Positions 55,736-64,000 of a stretch of 64,000 nt of DNA are shown here, piece by piece. Position numbers and translations under genes: made by a program. The stretch comes from Flavobacterium hydatis (GTDB taxonomy: Bacteria > Bacteroidota > Bacteroidia > Flavobacteriales > Flavobacteriaceae). The notes beneath the pieces were generated by a model, which saw nothing but the letters and a program-made list of their open reading frames with translations, was not told where the DNA came from and searched no databases. The stretch spans positions 1 to 64,000 of the forward strand of contig NZ_JPRM01000002.1 of assembly GCF_000737695.1 (NCBI RefSeq), written 5' to 3'. Every line of letters starts with the position of its first letter. Position 1 is the first letter of the stretch.

Positions 55736-57154
55736 TTATTGTCTATTAAAAGATTTTATGAAATCCTGAAATTTACCTTGAAAATTTTCAAATCCTTTAG
55801 AGAAATATACACTCATTTCTACTTGAGTATTGTCATTGAATTTTAAGAAATATATTTCTTCGTATTCTTGCATCGTTATTGTTTCTCCTTTTCCATTCCA
55901 CGACCAATATCCGCCTTCAGGATAATAACTGTCTTTACTAGTTACCCAAACAGGTAATTCGACAGTGTAGCTATCTCCTTTTTCAGAACGTTGAACAAGA
56001 TCAGCAATTTTAGTTCCATCTTTTTTAGATACTAAAATTAGTTTTATGTTTTTATTTGAATTATTTACAATGCCTTCAGAATATTTTTGACGGTATATGT
56101 TTAGTGCTGTACGATATCCTTTGTAGTCACTATTGTGTTTATAGCTGTCGTTTGGATATACAGGATAAACTAAACTTTTCTCTAAAGCTTCATCATCTTT
56201 TGCTTCTCCAGCATTATCTGTATCAGCAACAATAATAAAGTTATCCATGATTTTTGCTACTCCATTTGCTTTACCTCTGTATTGAGCAAGTTGCTCATCT
56301 TTTAGTAAACCATCAATATCTGCAGTACTTCCTGCTGTAAATTCTACTAAAGTCTTTCCATTATATGTAAGTGAACCTTTACCAGTGTTGTCAGTAGCTT
56401 TTTTGTTACCACTAACTTCAAGAGTATATCCATCGTTTAATACCATTTTGTAACTAGCTTGGTCTGGAGCTACGATTCCGTTAGTGTATTTTGCACTACT
56501 TGCAAAAGTTGCTGCTTGAGCACCGCCAATTGTTAAAGTAGCATCTGCAGATGTAGGTAAAAAGAAGTAGTCATTTATTGTTGGACTTTTAATCATTTCT
56601 TTTTTTATTGGGTCGTATGACCAACTTCCGTAAGTGTCTATAAACGTCACTTTTATGTCAGAAGAAACACTTTTAACAGAAAATGTTGCGTTATTTTCTG
56701 TTCCTTTTATTTTAGCAGGGAAAATAAATTTTAAATCTGAACTTGAAGATGTTTTAACCCAAATTTTTTCAGTGTTGTTCCAAGTATAAATACCGTAAAC
56801 ATCAGCTACTTTTAAAATATCTTCTACTTCATTTCCGTTTTTTCCACCAAAAATATCAGCTGGACTAGAGTTTAATAAGTTTCCTAAATTTTGAATAGCT
56901 TCGATTGCACCAGAAGTTTTTGTTTTCTCCATTTGCACAAGCATGTCATTTGCTTCAACCTCAAGTTTTACTTTTTGGTCACCAGGAGCTAAAGATGAGT
57001 AAGGTAGTTTGCTAATTCTAGCAATTTGTTCCTGTAGCGTTTCATCTTTAGGAGTAGTTACAGTAGGTTCTGTAGTGGGTTCGTCATCATTACTTGAGCA
57101 CGAAATAGCCAACTGCGAAATAATCACAGAAGCTAGAAGTAGTTTTTTAATCAT
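55736..57154 (-). CDS. Unrecognised 472-residue lipoprotein
   Basis: 472 residues. Lipobox at ISQLAISCSSND (Cys near residue 19), then a Thr/Pro-rich linker, a helical stretch (about 37-90) and a beta-rich body to the end (GYWSWNGKGETITMQEYEEI). I do not recognise a family. Two Sec-lipoprotein features and a stable terminator suggest an expressed single gene. It is neither next to a receptor nor obviously mobile. Confidence 0.8.
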   Translation of the reverse strand: MIKKLLLASVIISQLAISCSSNDDEPTTEPTVTTPKDETLQEQIARISKLPYSSLAPGDQKVKLEVEANDMLVQMEKTKTSGAIEAIQNLGNLLNSSPADIFGGKNGNEVEDILKVADVYGIYTWNNTEKIWVKTSSSSDLKFIFPAKIKGTENNATFSVKSVSSDIKVTFIDTYGSWSYDPIKKEMIKSPTINDYFFLPTSADATLTIGGAQAATFASSAKYTNGIVAPDQASYKMVLNDGYTLEVSGNKKATDNTGKGSLTYNGKTLVEFTAGSTADIDGLLKDEQLAQYRGKANGVAKIMDNFIIVADTDNAGEAKDDEALEKSLVYPVYPNDSYKHNSDYKGYRTALNIYRQKYSEGIVNNSNKNIKLILVSKKDGTKIADLVQRSEKGDSYTVELPVWVTSKDSYYPEGGYWSWNGKGETITMQEYEEIYFLKFNDNTQVEMSVYFSKGFENFQGKFQDFIKSFNRQ

Positions 57155-57327
57155 GGTAAAGGGTTTATGTTAAGGGTGTATTTAATCAATCTTTTTGATT
57201 GATCTGGTTGATTTTAGATTAAAACTTTTTCTTATTAAAAGAGTTAAAATCTCAAGCAAAATTAGTGTTATTGAAGAATCTCACAATACCTGATTTTAGT
57301 GATTTTCGTTAGGTTAAATTAGTTTTT

Positions 57328-57335
57328 TACCTTTG
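57328..57335 (+). promoter_or_regulatory. Bacteroidota -7 box for the hydrolase gene
   Basis: TACCTTTG, 38 nt before the ATG. Confidence 0.45.
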
Positions 57336-57373
57336 TAATATGATTTAGTCAATTAAAAATAAAATTATATTAA

Positions 57374-58138
57374 ATGTTATACTCAAAAATAGAAGGTGAA
57401 GGCAAGCCATTATTGATTCTTCATGGATTCCTAGGGATGTCTGATAACTGGAAAACACTTGGAACTCAATTTGCAGCCGATGGTTTTCAGGTTCATATTT
57501 TAGATTTACGTAACCATGGGCGTAGTTTTCATTCGGATATATTTACTTATGAGGCGATGGTGCAAGATGTTTTAGAATATTGCGAAGCCAATAATTTGGA
57601 TAAAGTCGATATCATAGGACATTCAATGGGAGGTAAAACGGCTATGTTTTTTGCAACAGCACATCCTGAAAAAGTAAATAGATTAATTGTTGCCGATATT
57701 GCTCCTAAATATTACCCGCAACACCATCAGGATATTTTGGCAGGATTAAATGCAGTCGATTTTTCGGTAAAACCAAGTCGTAATGATGTCGAAGCTATTC
57801 TGGCAGAATATATATCTGATTTTGGAACAAGACAATTCTTAATGAAAAATCTTTATTGGATTGAACCGGGGCAATTAGCGTTCCGATTTAATTTACCAGT
57901 TTTTAATACTAACTTAGAAGCTATTGGTAAAGAATTAGATGCTGATTTGGTTTTTAATAATCCTACATTATTTATTAGAGGAGGTGCTTCGAGATATATT
58001 TTAGATTCTGATTTTGAGAATATCAAACAACATTTTCCAGACTCAAGTATCGAGACAATTCCTAACGTTGGGCATTGGCTACATGCCGAAAATCCTAAGA
58101 TGTTTTACGAACTATCACTTGAGTTTTTGAAGAAATAA
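57374..58138 (+). CDS. Alpha/beta-fold hydrolase (YbfF-like esterase)
   Basis: 254 residues. Oxyanion region LHGFLGMSDNW, nucleophile S84 in GHSMGGKTA, and catalytic H234 in NVGHWLHAENP. The length and the DLRNHGRS motif match the YbfF/epoxide-hydrolase-like esterases; the substrate is not predictable. Cytoplasmic. The next gene, a small membrane protein, starts 55 nt downstream. Confidence 0.92.
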   Translation: MLYSKIEGEGKPLLILHGFLGMSDNWKTLGTQFAADGFQVHILDLRNHGRSFHSDIFTYEAMVQDVLEYCEANNLDKVDIIGHSMGGKTAMFFATAHPEKVNRLIVADIAPKYYPQHHQDILAGLNAVDFSVKPSRNDVEAILAEYISDFGTRQFLMKNLYWIEPGQLAFRFNLPVFNTNLEAIGKELDADLVFNNPTLFIRGGASRYILDSDFENIKQHFPDSSIETIPNVGHWLHAENPKMFYELSLEFLKK

Positions 58139-58193
58139 TTATTCTTTTGATGAAAAAATCATTACTTTTAAATGAATTTTAAAACGAAAAAAT

Positions 58194-58538
58194 ATGAAAT
58201 TACTACTCAGAATATTGATTACCGCAGGTTTAGTATTGCTAATTGCTCATTTTATGCCAGGCGTACACGTAGCTAGTTTTACTATTGCTTTAATTGTTGC
58301 TGTGGTACTAGGATTGCTTAACGTTTTTATTAAACCATTGTTGGTATTGTTCACGTTACCAGTTACATTACTTACGTTTGGGTTGTTTTTATTGGTTATC
58401 AATGCGCTAATTATTTTGCTATGTACTAAAATTGTCGGCGGATTTACAGTCGACTCCTTTTGGACAGCATTAATTTTTAGTATCCTACTATCTATACTAC
58501 AGTCTATTACATATAAAGTGCTTGGAGAAGATAAATAA
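58194..58538 (+). CDS. Phage-holin-4/YvlD-like small membrane protein
   Basis: 114 residues with four hydrophobic helices (about 3-19, 27-45, 50-75 and 88-108) and the PxxLLxLPxTLLTFGLF-like stretch (FTLPVTLLTFGLFLLVINA). This matches the superfamily named after phage holins, but non-phage members such as YvlD are common chromosomal membrane proteins. I see no phage context. It stands between the hydrolase and tig. Confidence 0.85.
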   Translation: MKLLLRILITAGLVLLIAHFMPGVHVASFTIALIVAVVLGLLNVFIKPLLVLFTLPVTLLTFGLFLLVINALIILLCTKIVGGFTVDSFWTALIFSILLSILQSITYKVLGEDK

Positions 58539-58592
58539 ATGAGAAAGAAGAAAGTGTATTAAAAAGCACTTCTTATCAATATATTAAAAAGC

Positions 58593-58630
58593 TTGGTTGG
58601 GTTGCAAAAATTTTATAATTTTGCAACCCA
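58593..58630 (+). promoter_or_regulatory. tig promoter overlaid by a 12-bp inverted repeat
   Basis: TTG (58593-58595), 20 nt, TAATTTTG (58616-58623). A perfect inverted repeat has arms 58598-58609 and 58619-58630 with a 9-nt centre, covering the spacer and -7 box. It may be an operator or a terminator of the preceding gene. Confidence 0.65.
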
Positions 58631-58657
58631 ATTTTATTATGTAAATTAAAGAAGAAG

Positions 58658-59983
58658 ATGGATATTAAAAGAGTAGCAATAAACGCAGTAAATGAGACAA
58701 TTGTATTGAACGTTGTTCATATGGATTACAAAGGTCAAGTAGCAAAAAGAATAAACGAAAAAATGCCTTTGGCAACTGTAAAAGGTTTTAGAAAAGGGCA
58801 AGTACCGAAAGACCTTGTTGAAAAACAATACGGGAAAGCAATTAAGCAAGAAGAAGTTAAAAAAGTAGTTGATTTGGCTTTGGAGCGTTATATTCAATCT
58901 GAAAGATTAAATCTTCTTGGAACTCCACTTGCTAAAGAAAACGAAAATTTTGATTGGGATGCTGAAGAATTAGTATTCGAATACGAAATTGGTTTAGTAC
59001 CAAACTTCGAAATTAATCTTGAAGGTAAAAATGATATCGTTAAATATATCGTTACTGCAGATGATAAATTAATCGATGGTCAAGTAGAGCGTATCCAAAA
59101 ACAATTTGGAAAAGCAATTCCTCAAGACGTAGTTGTAGCAGATTCTGATATTACAGGAACTTTTACAAACGAAGAAAAAGGAATCAACAATACTACAACA
59201 ATCTCACTTTCTATCTTTAAAGACAAAAAAACTGCTGATAAATTCATCGGGAAAAAAGTTGGAGATGTTGTAACAGTAAACACTAAAGGTTTATTTGAAG
59301 ATGATCACCAATTAATGGATTACTTAAAAGTAAGTCATGATGACGTTCACGGTCTTGAAGTAGATGCAAACTTTACTATCGAAGCTATCAACGGTGCAGA
59401 ATTGGCAGAATTAAACCAAGAATTGTTTGATAAACTTTTTGGTGAAGGTAAAGTAGCTTCATTAGAAGATTTGAAAGCAAAAATTAAAGAAGATGCAGAG
59501 CTTCAATTTGCACAACAAGCAGATCAAAAATTATTATTAGATGTTCAGGATTTCTTAATCGAGAGCACTAAATTTGAATTGCCAGCTGAATTCCTTAAAA
59601 AATGGTTGCAAACTGTAGGAGAGAAAAAATTATCTCCAGAAGAAGCAGAAGTTGAATACGCAAGATCTGAAAAAGGATTACGTTTTCAATTAATTGAAGG
59701 AAAAGCAATGGCACAAAGTAATATCCAAATTACATTTGAAGACTTGAAAGCATTTACAACAAACGCTATCAAACAACAAATGGCTCAATTTGGACAAACT
59801 AATCCAACAGACGAAGAAGTTCAAGCAATTGTTGCAAGAGTATTATCTAACCAAGAAGAAGTAAAAAGACTTTCTGAGCAAGTTGTTGCAGAGAAGTTAT
59901 TGGTATTGTTTAAAGAAAAAGCAAATCCAACAACTAAAGAAGTAACTTACGAAGAATTTATTGCAGCTTCTTACGGAGAATAA
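58658..59983 (+). CDS. tig: Trigger factor (ribosome-associated chaperone)
   Basis: 441 residues, the family length. The ribosome-binding N-terminal domain (about 1-115) shows the signature GFRKGQVP in TVKGFRKGQVPKDLVEKQYG. The middle domain (about 150-240) is in the place of the FKBP-type PPIase but is weakly conserved, as often in Bacteroidota. The C-terminal helical chaperone arms complete it. It precedes clpP and clpX, a common order for proteostasis genes. Confidence 0.95.
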   Translation: MDIKRVAINAVNETIVLNVVHMDYKGQVAKRINEKMPLATVKGFRKGQVPKDLVEKQYGKAIKQEEVKKVVDLALERYIQSERLNLLGTPLAKENENFDWDAEELVFEYEIGLVPNFEINLEGKNDIVKYIVTADDKLIDGQVERIQKQFGKAIPQDVVVADSDITGTFTNEEKGINNTTTISLSIFKDKKTADKFIGKKVGDVVTVNTKGLFEDDHQLMDYLKVSHDDVHGLEVDANFTIEAINGAELAELNQELFDKLFGEGKVASLEDLKAKIKEDAELQFAQQADQKLLLDVQDFLIESTKFELPAEFLKKWLQTVGEKKLSPEEAEVEYARSEKGLRFQLIEGKAMAQSNIQITFEDLKAFTTNAIKQQMAQFGQTNPTDEEVQAIVARVLSNQEEVKRLSEQVVAEKLLVLFKEKANPTTKEVTYEEFIAASYGE

Positions 59984-60007
59984 TTTCTAAAAAAAATAAG
60001 TATATTT

Positions 60008-60048
60008 GAGCGTCAAAAGAATATTTTTCTTTGACGCTCTCTTTTTTT
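60008..60048 (+). terminator. Terminator after tig
   Basis: 10-bp stem (60008-60017 with 60030-60039) and T7, 25 nt after the tig stop. Confidence 0.88.
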
Positions 60049-60155
60049 AGATTTTAAATTTAAAATAAGACATATTGGCATTGTTTATAAAGAGGTATGA
60101 CCTTTGATGAAATAAAATATACAATATAGTAACGTACAACTTAGAACAAAAAAAT

Positions 60156-60830
60156 ATGAACTACGGTAAAGAATTTAAGAAATTTGCTACAAAGCACCAA
60201 GGAGTGAATGCTATGTATTACGATAAAATCGTAAGTGCAATGACTCCAACTAATATGACTCCATATATTATCGAAGAAAGACAGTTGAATATTTCTCAGT
60301 TGGACGTTTTTTCAAGATTAATGATGGACAGAATCATTTTCCTTGGAACAGGAATCGATGATCAAATTGCAAATATCGTTCAGGCACAATTGTTATTTTT
60401 AGAAAGTGCAGATGCATCTAAAGATATTCAGATTTACCTAAACTCTCCAGGAGGAAGCGTTTATGCAGGATTAGGAATTTATGATACAATGCAATACATC
60501 AAGCCAGATGTAGCTACAATTTGTACAGGAATGGCTGCTTCTATGGGAGCTGTTTTATTATGTGCAGGAGCAGCAGGAAAACGTTCGGCTTTGCCACATT
60601 CAAGAGTAATGATTCACCAACCATCAGGAGGAGCTCAAGGAGTTGCTACAGATATGGAAATCAATTTACGTGAAATGTTGAAACTGAAAGATGAGTTATA
60701 CAACATCATTTCTCAGCATTCAGGACAAACTTTTGATAAAGTACATAAAGATAGCGAGCGCGATTACTGGATGATTGCTGATGAAGCTAAAGAGTACGGA
60801 ATGATTGATGAAGTTTTGAGAAGAGGATAA
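60156..60830 (+). CDS. clpP: ATP-dependent Clp protease proteolytic subunit
   Basis: 224 residues. Catalytic triad positions are S129 (GMAASMGAVLL), H154 (VMIHQPSGG) and an Asp near residue 203. NSPGGSVYAGLGIYDTM is the conserved region before them. ClpP forms the tetradecameric chamber that works with ClpX or ClpA. A candidate promoter lies upstream (TTG 60075, 21 nt, GACCTTTG at 60099, one mismatch). It is followed by a 174-nt gap holding an inverted-repeat element, then clpX. Confidence 0.97.
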   Translation: MNYGKEFKKFATKHQGVNAMYYDKIVSAMTPTNMTPYIIEERQLNISQLDVFSRLMMDRIIFLGTGIDDQIANIVQAQLLFLESADASKDIQIYLNSPGGSVYAGLGIYDTMQYIKPDVATICTGMAASMGAVLLCAGAAGKRSALPHSRVMIHQPSGGAQGVATDMEINLREMLKLKDELYNIISQHSGQTFDKVHKDSERDYWMIADEAKEYGMIDEVLRRG

Positions 60831-60840
60831 ATTTTTAAAG

Positions 60841-60995
60841 GTTCAAAGTTGCAAAGGCACTAAGTAACAAAGTGCATTGTTTTGTGAATTTGAAGATGAA
60901 AATTTAGGTTAAATAAAATGAAGTTATAAGTTATCTTAGTTCTGAGTTTTCGATACAGGAAACTCAGAACCTTAGAGCCTTTGTAACTTTGCAAC
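60841..60995 (+). repeat. Inverted-repeat intergenic element between clpP and clpX
   Basis: Outer arms 60841-60864 and 60971-60995 are inverted repeats (about 22 of 25 positions agree, one gap). Inside is a hairpin (60939-60949 with 60960-60970). Total about 155 bp. The right arm contains the TAACTTTG box just before clpX. Arms of the type CAAAGTTNCAAAGG recall repeats seen in flavobacterial genomes, but I have not searched. Confidence 0.65.
60984..60991 (+). promoter_or_regulatory. Bacteroidota -7 box for clpX inside the repeat element
   Basis: TAACTTTG, 13 nt before the clpX ATG, located in the right arm of the element. The leader would be only a few nt. Confidence 0.5.
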
Positions 60996-61004
60996 TAAAT
61001 ATAG

Positions 61005-62237
61005 ATGGCAAAAGTAGTATTAGAGTGTTCATTTTGTGGGAGAAAAAAGCCAGAGACCAATTTATTAATTGCTGGTATAAATGCACATATTTGTGATAAG
61101 TGTATCGAACAAGCACACGGAATTGTTTTAGAAGAATTAAAATCAAGCGGAAGCGCTAAACTAGTTGGTGATTTAATATTAAAGAAACCAAAAGAAATTA
61201 GAGCATTCTTAGATCAATATGTAATAGGTCAGGATCAAACCAAAAAAGTAATGTCTGTTGCGGTTTATAATCACTACAAACGTTTAATGCAACAACAGTT
61301 GGATGACGAAGTAGAGATTGAAAAAAGTAACATCATTATGGTTGGTCAAACCGGAACAGGAAAAACATTAGTAGCAAAAACTATTGCAAAAATGTTAGAC
61401 GTTCCATTGGCAATTGTTGATGCTACCGTTTTAACCGAAGCAGGATATGTTGGAGAAGATGTAGAAAGTATATTGACACGTTTGCTTCAAGCTGCCGATT
61501 ATGATGTGGCTAAAGCCGAAAGAGGAATCGTATTTATCGATGAGATAGACAAAATTGCCCGTAAGAGCGATAATCCATCAATAACACGTGATGTTTCGGG
61601 AGAAGGAGTGCAACAAGCATTACTAAAACTTTTAGAAGGAACAGTTGTAAACGTACCACCAAAAGGAGGACGTAAGCACCCAGACCAAAAATTTGTTGAG
61701 GTAAACACACAAAACATTTTGTTTATAGCCGGAGGAGCTTTTGATGGAGTAGAACGTATTATTTCAAAACGTTTAAACCGTCAGGCAGTTGGTTATAGTA
61801 CATCAAAAAATGTGGATAATATCGACAAAGACAATTTATTGCAATATATCATTCCAAAAGATATTAAAGACTTTGGATTGATTCCTGAAATCATTGGTCG
61901 TTTACCAGTTTTAACGCATATGGATCCTTTAGATAGAGAAACATTGCGTGCAATTCTTACTCAGCCTAAAAATGCATTAATCAAGCAATATCAAAAATTG
62001 TTTTTAATGGATGAGGTAGAGTTTACAATTACTGATGAAGCTTTAGATTTTATTGTAGATAAAGCGTTAGAGTATAAATTAGGAGCACGTGGATTACGTT
62101 CGTTATGCGAAGCAATCTTAACCGATGCCATGTACGATTTACCAAGTTCAGATGTAAAAACATTAGAAATTGATAAAGATTACGCTAAAGAGACATTGAA
62201 TAAAAATTTATTGAAACGATTAGAAATCGCTTCATAA
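61005..62237 (+). CDS. clpX: ATP-dependent Clp protease ATP-binding subunit ClpX
   Basis: 410 residues. N-terminal zinc finger (C8-x2-C11 and the CDKC pair near residues 30-33), Walker A GQTGTGKT, Walker [10 protein letters not shown], and the IGF-like loop at about residues 255-260 that docks on ClpP. ClpX unfolds substrates and feeds them into ClpP. It starts only 13 nt after a -7 box and ends before a strong bidirectional terminator. Confidence 0.98.
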   Translation: MAKVVLECSFCGRKKPETNLLIAGINAHICDKCIEQAHGIVLEELKSSGSAKLVGDLILKKPKEIRAFLDQYVIGQDQTKKVMSVAVYNHYKRLMQQQLDDEVEIEKSNIIMVGQTGTGKTLVAKTIAKMLDVPLAIVDATVLTEAGYVGEDVESILTRLLQAADYDVAKAERGIVFIDEIDKIARKSDNPSITRDVSGEGVQQALLKLLEGTVVNVPPKGGRKHPDQKFVEVNTQNILFIAGGAFDGVERIISKRLNRQAVGYSTSKNVDNIDKDNLLQYIIPKDIKDFGLIPEIIGRLPVLTHMDPLDRETLRAILTQPKNALIKQYQKLFLMDEVEFTITDEALDFIVDKALEYKLGARGLRSLCEAILTDAMYDLPSSDVKTLEIDKDYAKETLNKNLLKRLEIAS

Positions 62238-62286
62238 ATCTTGAAATATCTTTGACAAAATTTAAACTTTGTCTAAGATTAAAAAT

Positions 62287-62317
62287 TAAAAATCCCAGCA
62301 ATGCTGGGATTTTTTTT
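62287..62317. terminator. Bidirectional terminator between clpX and glxA-like gene
   Basis: GC-rich stem (62290-62299 with 62303-62312), A run before and T8 after, shared by the converging genes. Confidence 0.9.
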
Positions 62318-63281
62318 ATCTCACTCTAAACTTCTCCCGATATTCTATCGGTTTCATTCCGACCATTTTATAAAAAACTTTTCTAAAAGATTTAGGGTCA
62401 TTATAACCAGTTTTTTCAATAATTTCAGATATAGAAAGTTGCGTTTGCTCAAGATACTTCTTAGAACTCTCTACACGAATGTTCTGCAAATACTCTATAG
62501 GAGGAATTCCAACAACTTGCTTAAACCTTCGAGTCATATTACGATTACTAGTAGGGATATCTTTAGTAACCTCTTCTAGTTTTTCTATCGTACTGTATTC
62601 GTTTTCTATCTTGTGTTGCAATTGAGCAACGAGAGTATCATTATGTAAATGATTAGGGCGAAAAGTGCTAAAATAACTTTGTTTATGACGATTTAAATCA
62701 ATGGCAAAAATCTTAGCAATTTGCACAGCAACCTCATTTCCGCAATACTTCTGAACCAAAAGAATCAGTAAATGAAAAGAAGAAGTAGATCCGCCACTAG
62801 TATAAAGCGTTCCGTCTGCAGTTAATGTTTCTTCGGGTTTTAAATTTACCAAAGGAAACGATTGGTTAAAAGCGCTACAGGCATCAACATGCGTCGTGGC
62901 CGATTTTTCATCCAGTAATCCCGAAGCACCAAGCAAGAAAGCACCCGTACAAAAACTAGCTATTTCGGCTCCAAACAAATGTTGTTTTTTTAGCCAAGGA
63001 ATAAAATGGTTGTTTTTTGCAATCATTCCCCTCATATCATCTGTGGTAAATGCAGGAATTAAAACTAATCCCAGTTTTTCTTCAGACGCTTGAATCGAAT
63101 TAACGGTATAATTAAATAATTTTTCTTGCTCCATTTGTTCAGAAGACTGAAAAATAAATATTTCAAACGGTTTTTCGCCGTCAGGATGTAATTTATTAGC
63201 AGTTTCAAAAACTTCTAGAATAGCTGCAATACTCAATAATTTATAGTCATGCGGAACGATTAACCCAACTTTTTTACTCAT
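62316..63281 (-). CDS. GlxA-family transcriptional regulator (DJ-1/PfpI plus AraC HTH)
   Basis: 321 residues. N-terminal DJ-1/PfpI-like domain (about 3-190) with the EIASFCTGAFLLGASG elbow, and a C-terminal AraC-type double HTH (about 215-321; IPPIEYLQNIRVESSKKYLE, YNDPKSFRKVFYKMVG). GlxA regulators sense small molecules and control metabolic genes. It is convergent with clpX and divergent from the VOC gene, a possible target. Confidence 0.93.
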   Translation of the reverse strand: MSKKVGLIVPHDYKLLSIAAILEVFETANKLHPDGEKPFEIFIFQSSEQMEQEKLFNYTVNSIQASEEKLGLVLIPAFTTDDMRGMIAKNNHFIPWLKKQHLFGAEIASFCTGAFLLGASGLLDEKSATTHVDACSAFNQSFPLVNLKPEETLTADGTLYTSGGSTSSFHLLILLVQKYCGNEVAVQIAKIFAIDLNRHKQSYFSTFRPNHLHNDTLVAQLQHKIENEYSTIEKLEEVTKDIPTSNRNMTRRFKQVVGIPPIEYLQNIRVESSKKYLEQTQLSISEIIEKTGYNDPKSFRKVFYKMVGMKPIEYREKFRVR

Positions 63282-63312
63282 TATTTCTCTTTTTTAATGA
63301 AAATGACCTATA

Positions 63313-63320
63313 CAAAAATA
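63313..63320 (-). promoter_or_regulatory. Bacteroidota -7 box for the glxA-like gene
   Basis: TATTTTTG on the minus strand, 31 nt before the ATG. Short AAATGACC repeats lie at 63301-63308 and 63335-63342. Confidence 0.45.
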
Positions 63321-63385
63321 GTTTTTTTGTCTTAAATGACCCCAAAAATGACGTTTATTGTGGTCTAAAGGCTAGATGATTACTT

Positions 63386-63393
63386 TAAATTTG
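63386..63393 (+). promoter_or_regulatory. Possible -7 box for the VOC gene
   Basis: TAAATTTG, 29 nt before the ATG; TTG at 63358-63360 is 25 nt upstream. Confidence 0.4.
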
Positions 63394-63422
63394 CTATAAA
63401 TAATTTGTAAATTTATATAAAA

Positions 63423-63830
63423 ATGAAAACAGAAATTTTCTTAAATCTTCCAGTAAAAGATTTAAAACGCAGTATGGCTTTTTTTACAGAATTAGGGTTT
63501 ACATTCAATTTAAATTTCACAGATGATAAAGCAGCTTGTTTAGAAATCGGAGAAAATATTTATGCAATGCTTTTGGTAGAAGAGTTTTTTAAAACATTCA
63601 CACAAAAACAAATTTGCAATACAGCAACCACGACCGAAATCTTAATGGCATTATCTGTAGATAGCCGAGAAAAAGTAGATGAAATAATTACAGCAGTAGT
63701 AAAAGCTGGCGGAACCGAGTACATGGAAGCCAAAGATTACGGTTGGATGTATCAAAAAGCTTTTTTAGATATAGACGGACACCATTGGGAAATATTTTTC
63801 ATGGATGAGAGTCAAGCACCAAAAAAATAA
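63423..63830 (+). CDS. VOC-family (glyoxalase-like) protein
   Basis: 135 residues with the paired beta-alpha-beta modules of the vicinal-oxygen-chelate fold (TEIFLNLPVKDLKRSMAFF, then DIDGHHWEIFFMDE at the end, with a metal-ligand-type Glu). It could be a dioxygenase, glyoxalase or resistance-type protein; substrate unknown. It is divergent from the glxA-like regulator and 37 nt ahead of an SRPBCC gene, which suggests one small regulon. Confidence 0.9.
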   Translation: MKTEIFLNLPVKDLKRSMAFFTELGFTFNLNFTDDKAACLEIGENIYAMLLVEEFFKTFTQKQICNTATTTEILMALSVDSREKVDEIITAVVKAGGTEYMEAKDYGWMYQKAFLDIDGHHWEIFFMDESQAPKK

Positions 63831-63867
63831 AGAACAATTTATAAAGTATAATTTTAATCAATCAAAT

Positions 63868-64000
63868 ATGATAACAGTTCAAAGTACAGTAAAAGCTCCA
63901 ATAGCAAAAGTTTGGGAAATATGGACAACGCCAAAACACATACAAGAATGGAATAATGCATCGCCAGAATGGCATACACCATACGCCGAAAATGATTTAA
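63868..64000 (+). CDS. SRPBCC/AHSA1-like domain protein, 3' end cut by the window
   Basis: The start of a gene (44 residues visible, open to the window edge). The N-terminus ITVQSTVKAPIAKVWEIWTT and HIQEWNNASPEWHTPYAE match AHSA1/START-like SRPBCC proteins, which bind hydrophobic ligands. It follows the VOC gene by 37 nt, probably in the same transcript. Confidence 0.85.
   Translation, partial: MITVQSTVKAPIAKVWEIWTTPKHIQEWNNASPEWHTPYAENDL

Noticed and set aside
57185..57203. Small palindrome (7-bp arms) upstream of the 472-residue lipoprotein
   Set aside because: Short, A/T-rich and without T run; likely chance.
58194..58538. Phage holin as sign of a prophage
   Set aside because: Only the superfamily name is phage-linked; no integrase, terminase or structural gene is near.
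60001..60008. TATATTTG in front of the tig terminator
   Set aside because: It lies in the terminator 5' arm, about 150 nt from clpP, with no -33 box; a nearer candidate promoter for clpP exists.
1..64000. CRISPR arrays, tRNA and rRNA genes, insertion sequences
   Set aside because: No spaced repeat array, no cloverleaf-like sequence and no transposase was seen in either strand, by reading alone without a search tool.

Overview
The window reads as a chromosomal segment of a Flavobacterium-like member of the Bacteroidota, close to F. johnsoniae in gene content. It is AT-rich and has T9SS/gliding genes (sprA, a RemB-like protein, a PorP/SprF protein), many Bacteroidota-only families (DUF4270, DUF4249, DUF4403, DUF4907, DUF6089), and Bacteroidota-type promoters (TAnnTTTG -7 box, sometimes with TTG about 17-23 nt upstream). 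There is no prophage, insertion sequence, CRISPR array, rRNA or tRNA that I can see. The longest gap without a gene is about 254 bases (1697-1950). Family names and comparisons are from memory; no search was run.

Layout. 1-1696: 3' part of an OmpA/PD40 envelope gene broken by a 73-bp tandem duplication. 1951-5512: CBS protein, malic enzyme, ruvA. 5543-16663: sprA (2403 aa), gcvH, a VanZ-like gene, deoC and a RemB-like Wzi-family protein. 16821-21926: haem-copper oxidase biogenesis and small subunits (ctaB, two subunit III genes, subunit IV, SCO-like proteins, DUF420). 21923-23967 (minus): two Bacteroidota envelope proteins. 24137-31319: a tripartite MacAB/TolC-type ABC efflux locus with two permeases and two adaptors. 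31394-36284: tsaB, mscS, a LEA-like repeat protein, a three-domain Nfu protein, PorP/SprF, gamma carbonic anhydrase. 36291-40447 (minus): an outer-membrane barrel, Kelch lipoprotein, DUF4907 and LytS/LytTR operon.

40678-43242: DUF4270 lipoprotein and FadL-like barrel. 43246-51644 (minus): murI, two OmpH/Skp genes, bamA, uppS, DUF6089, nadK and a CBS protein, an envelope-biogenesis block. 51760-57154: pdxJ, a TonB-dependent receptor with its DUF4249 lipoprotein, and an unrecognised lipoprotein. 57374-64000: hydrolase, small membrane protein, the proteostasis genes tig, clpP and clpX, a GlxA/AraC regulator, a VOC protein and the start of an SRPBCC gene that runs off the edge.

Most of the window is ordinary core genome with an envelope theme. 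The points that stand out are the 73-bp frameshifting duplication, a roughly 155-bp inverted-repeat element between clpP and clpX whose right arm supplies the clpX promoter box, a 12-bp inverted repeat laid over the tig promoter, and the Kelch/DUF4907/LytS/LytTR operon, which looks like an uncharacterised envelope-signalling unit.
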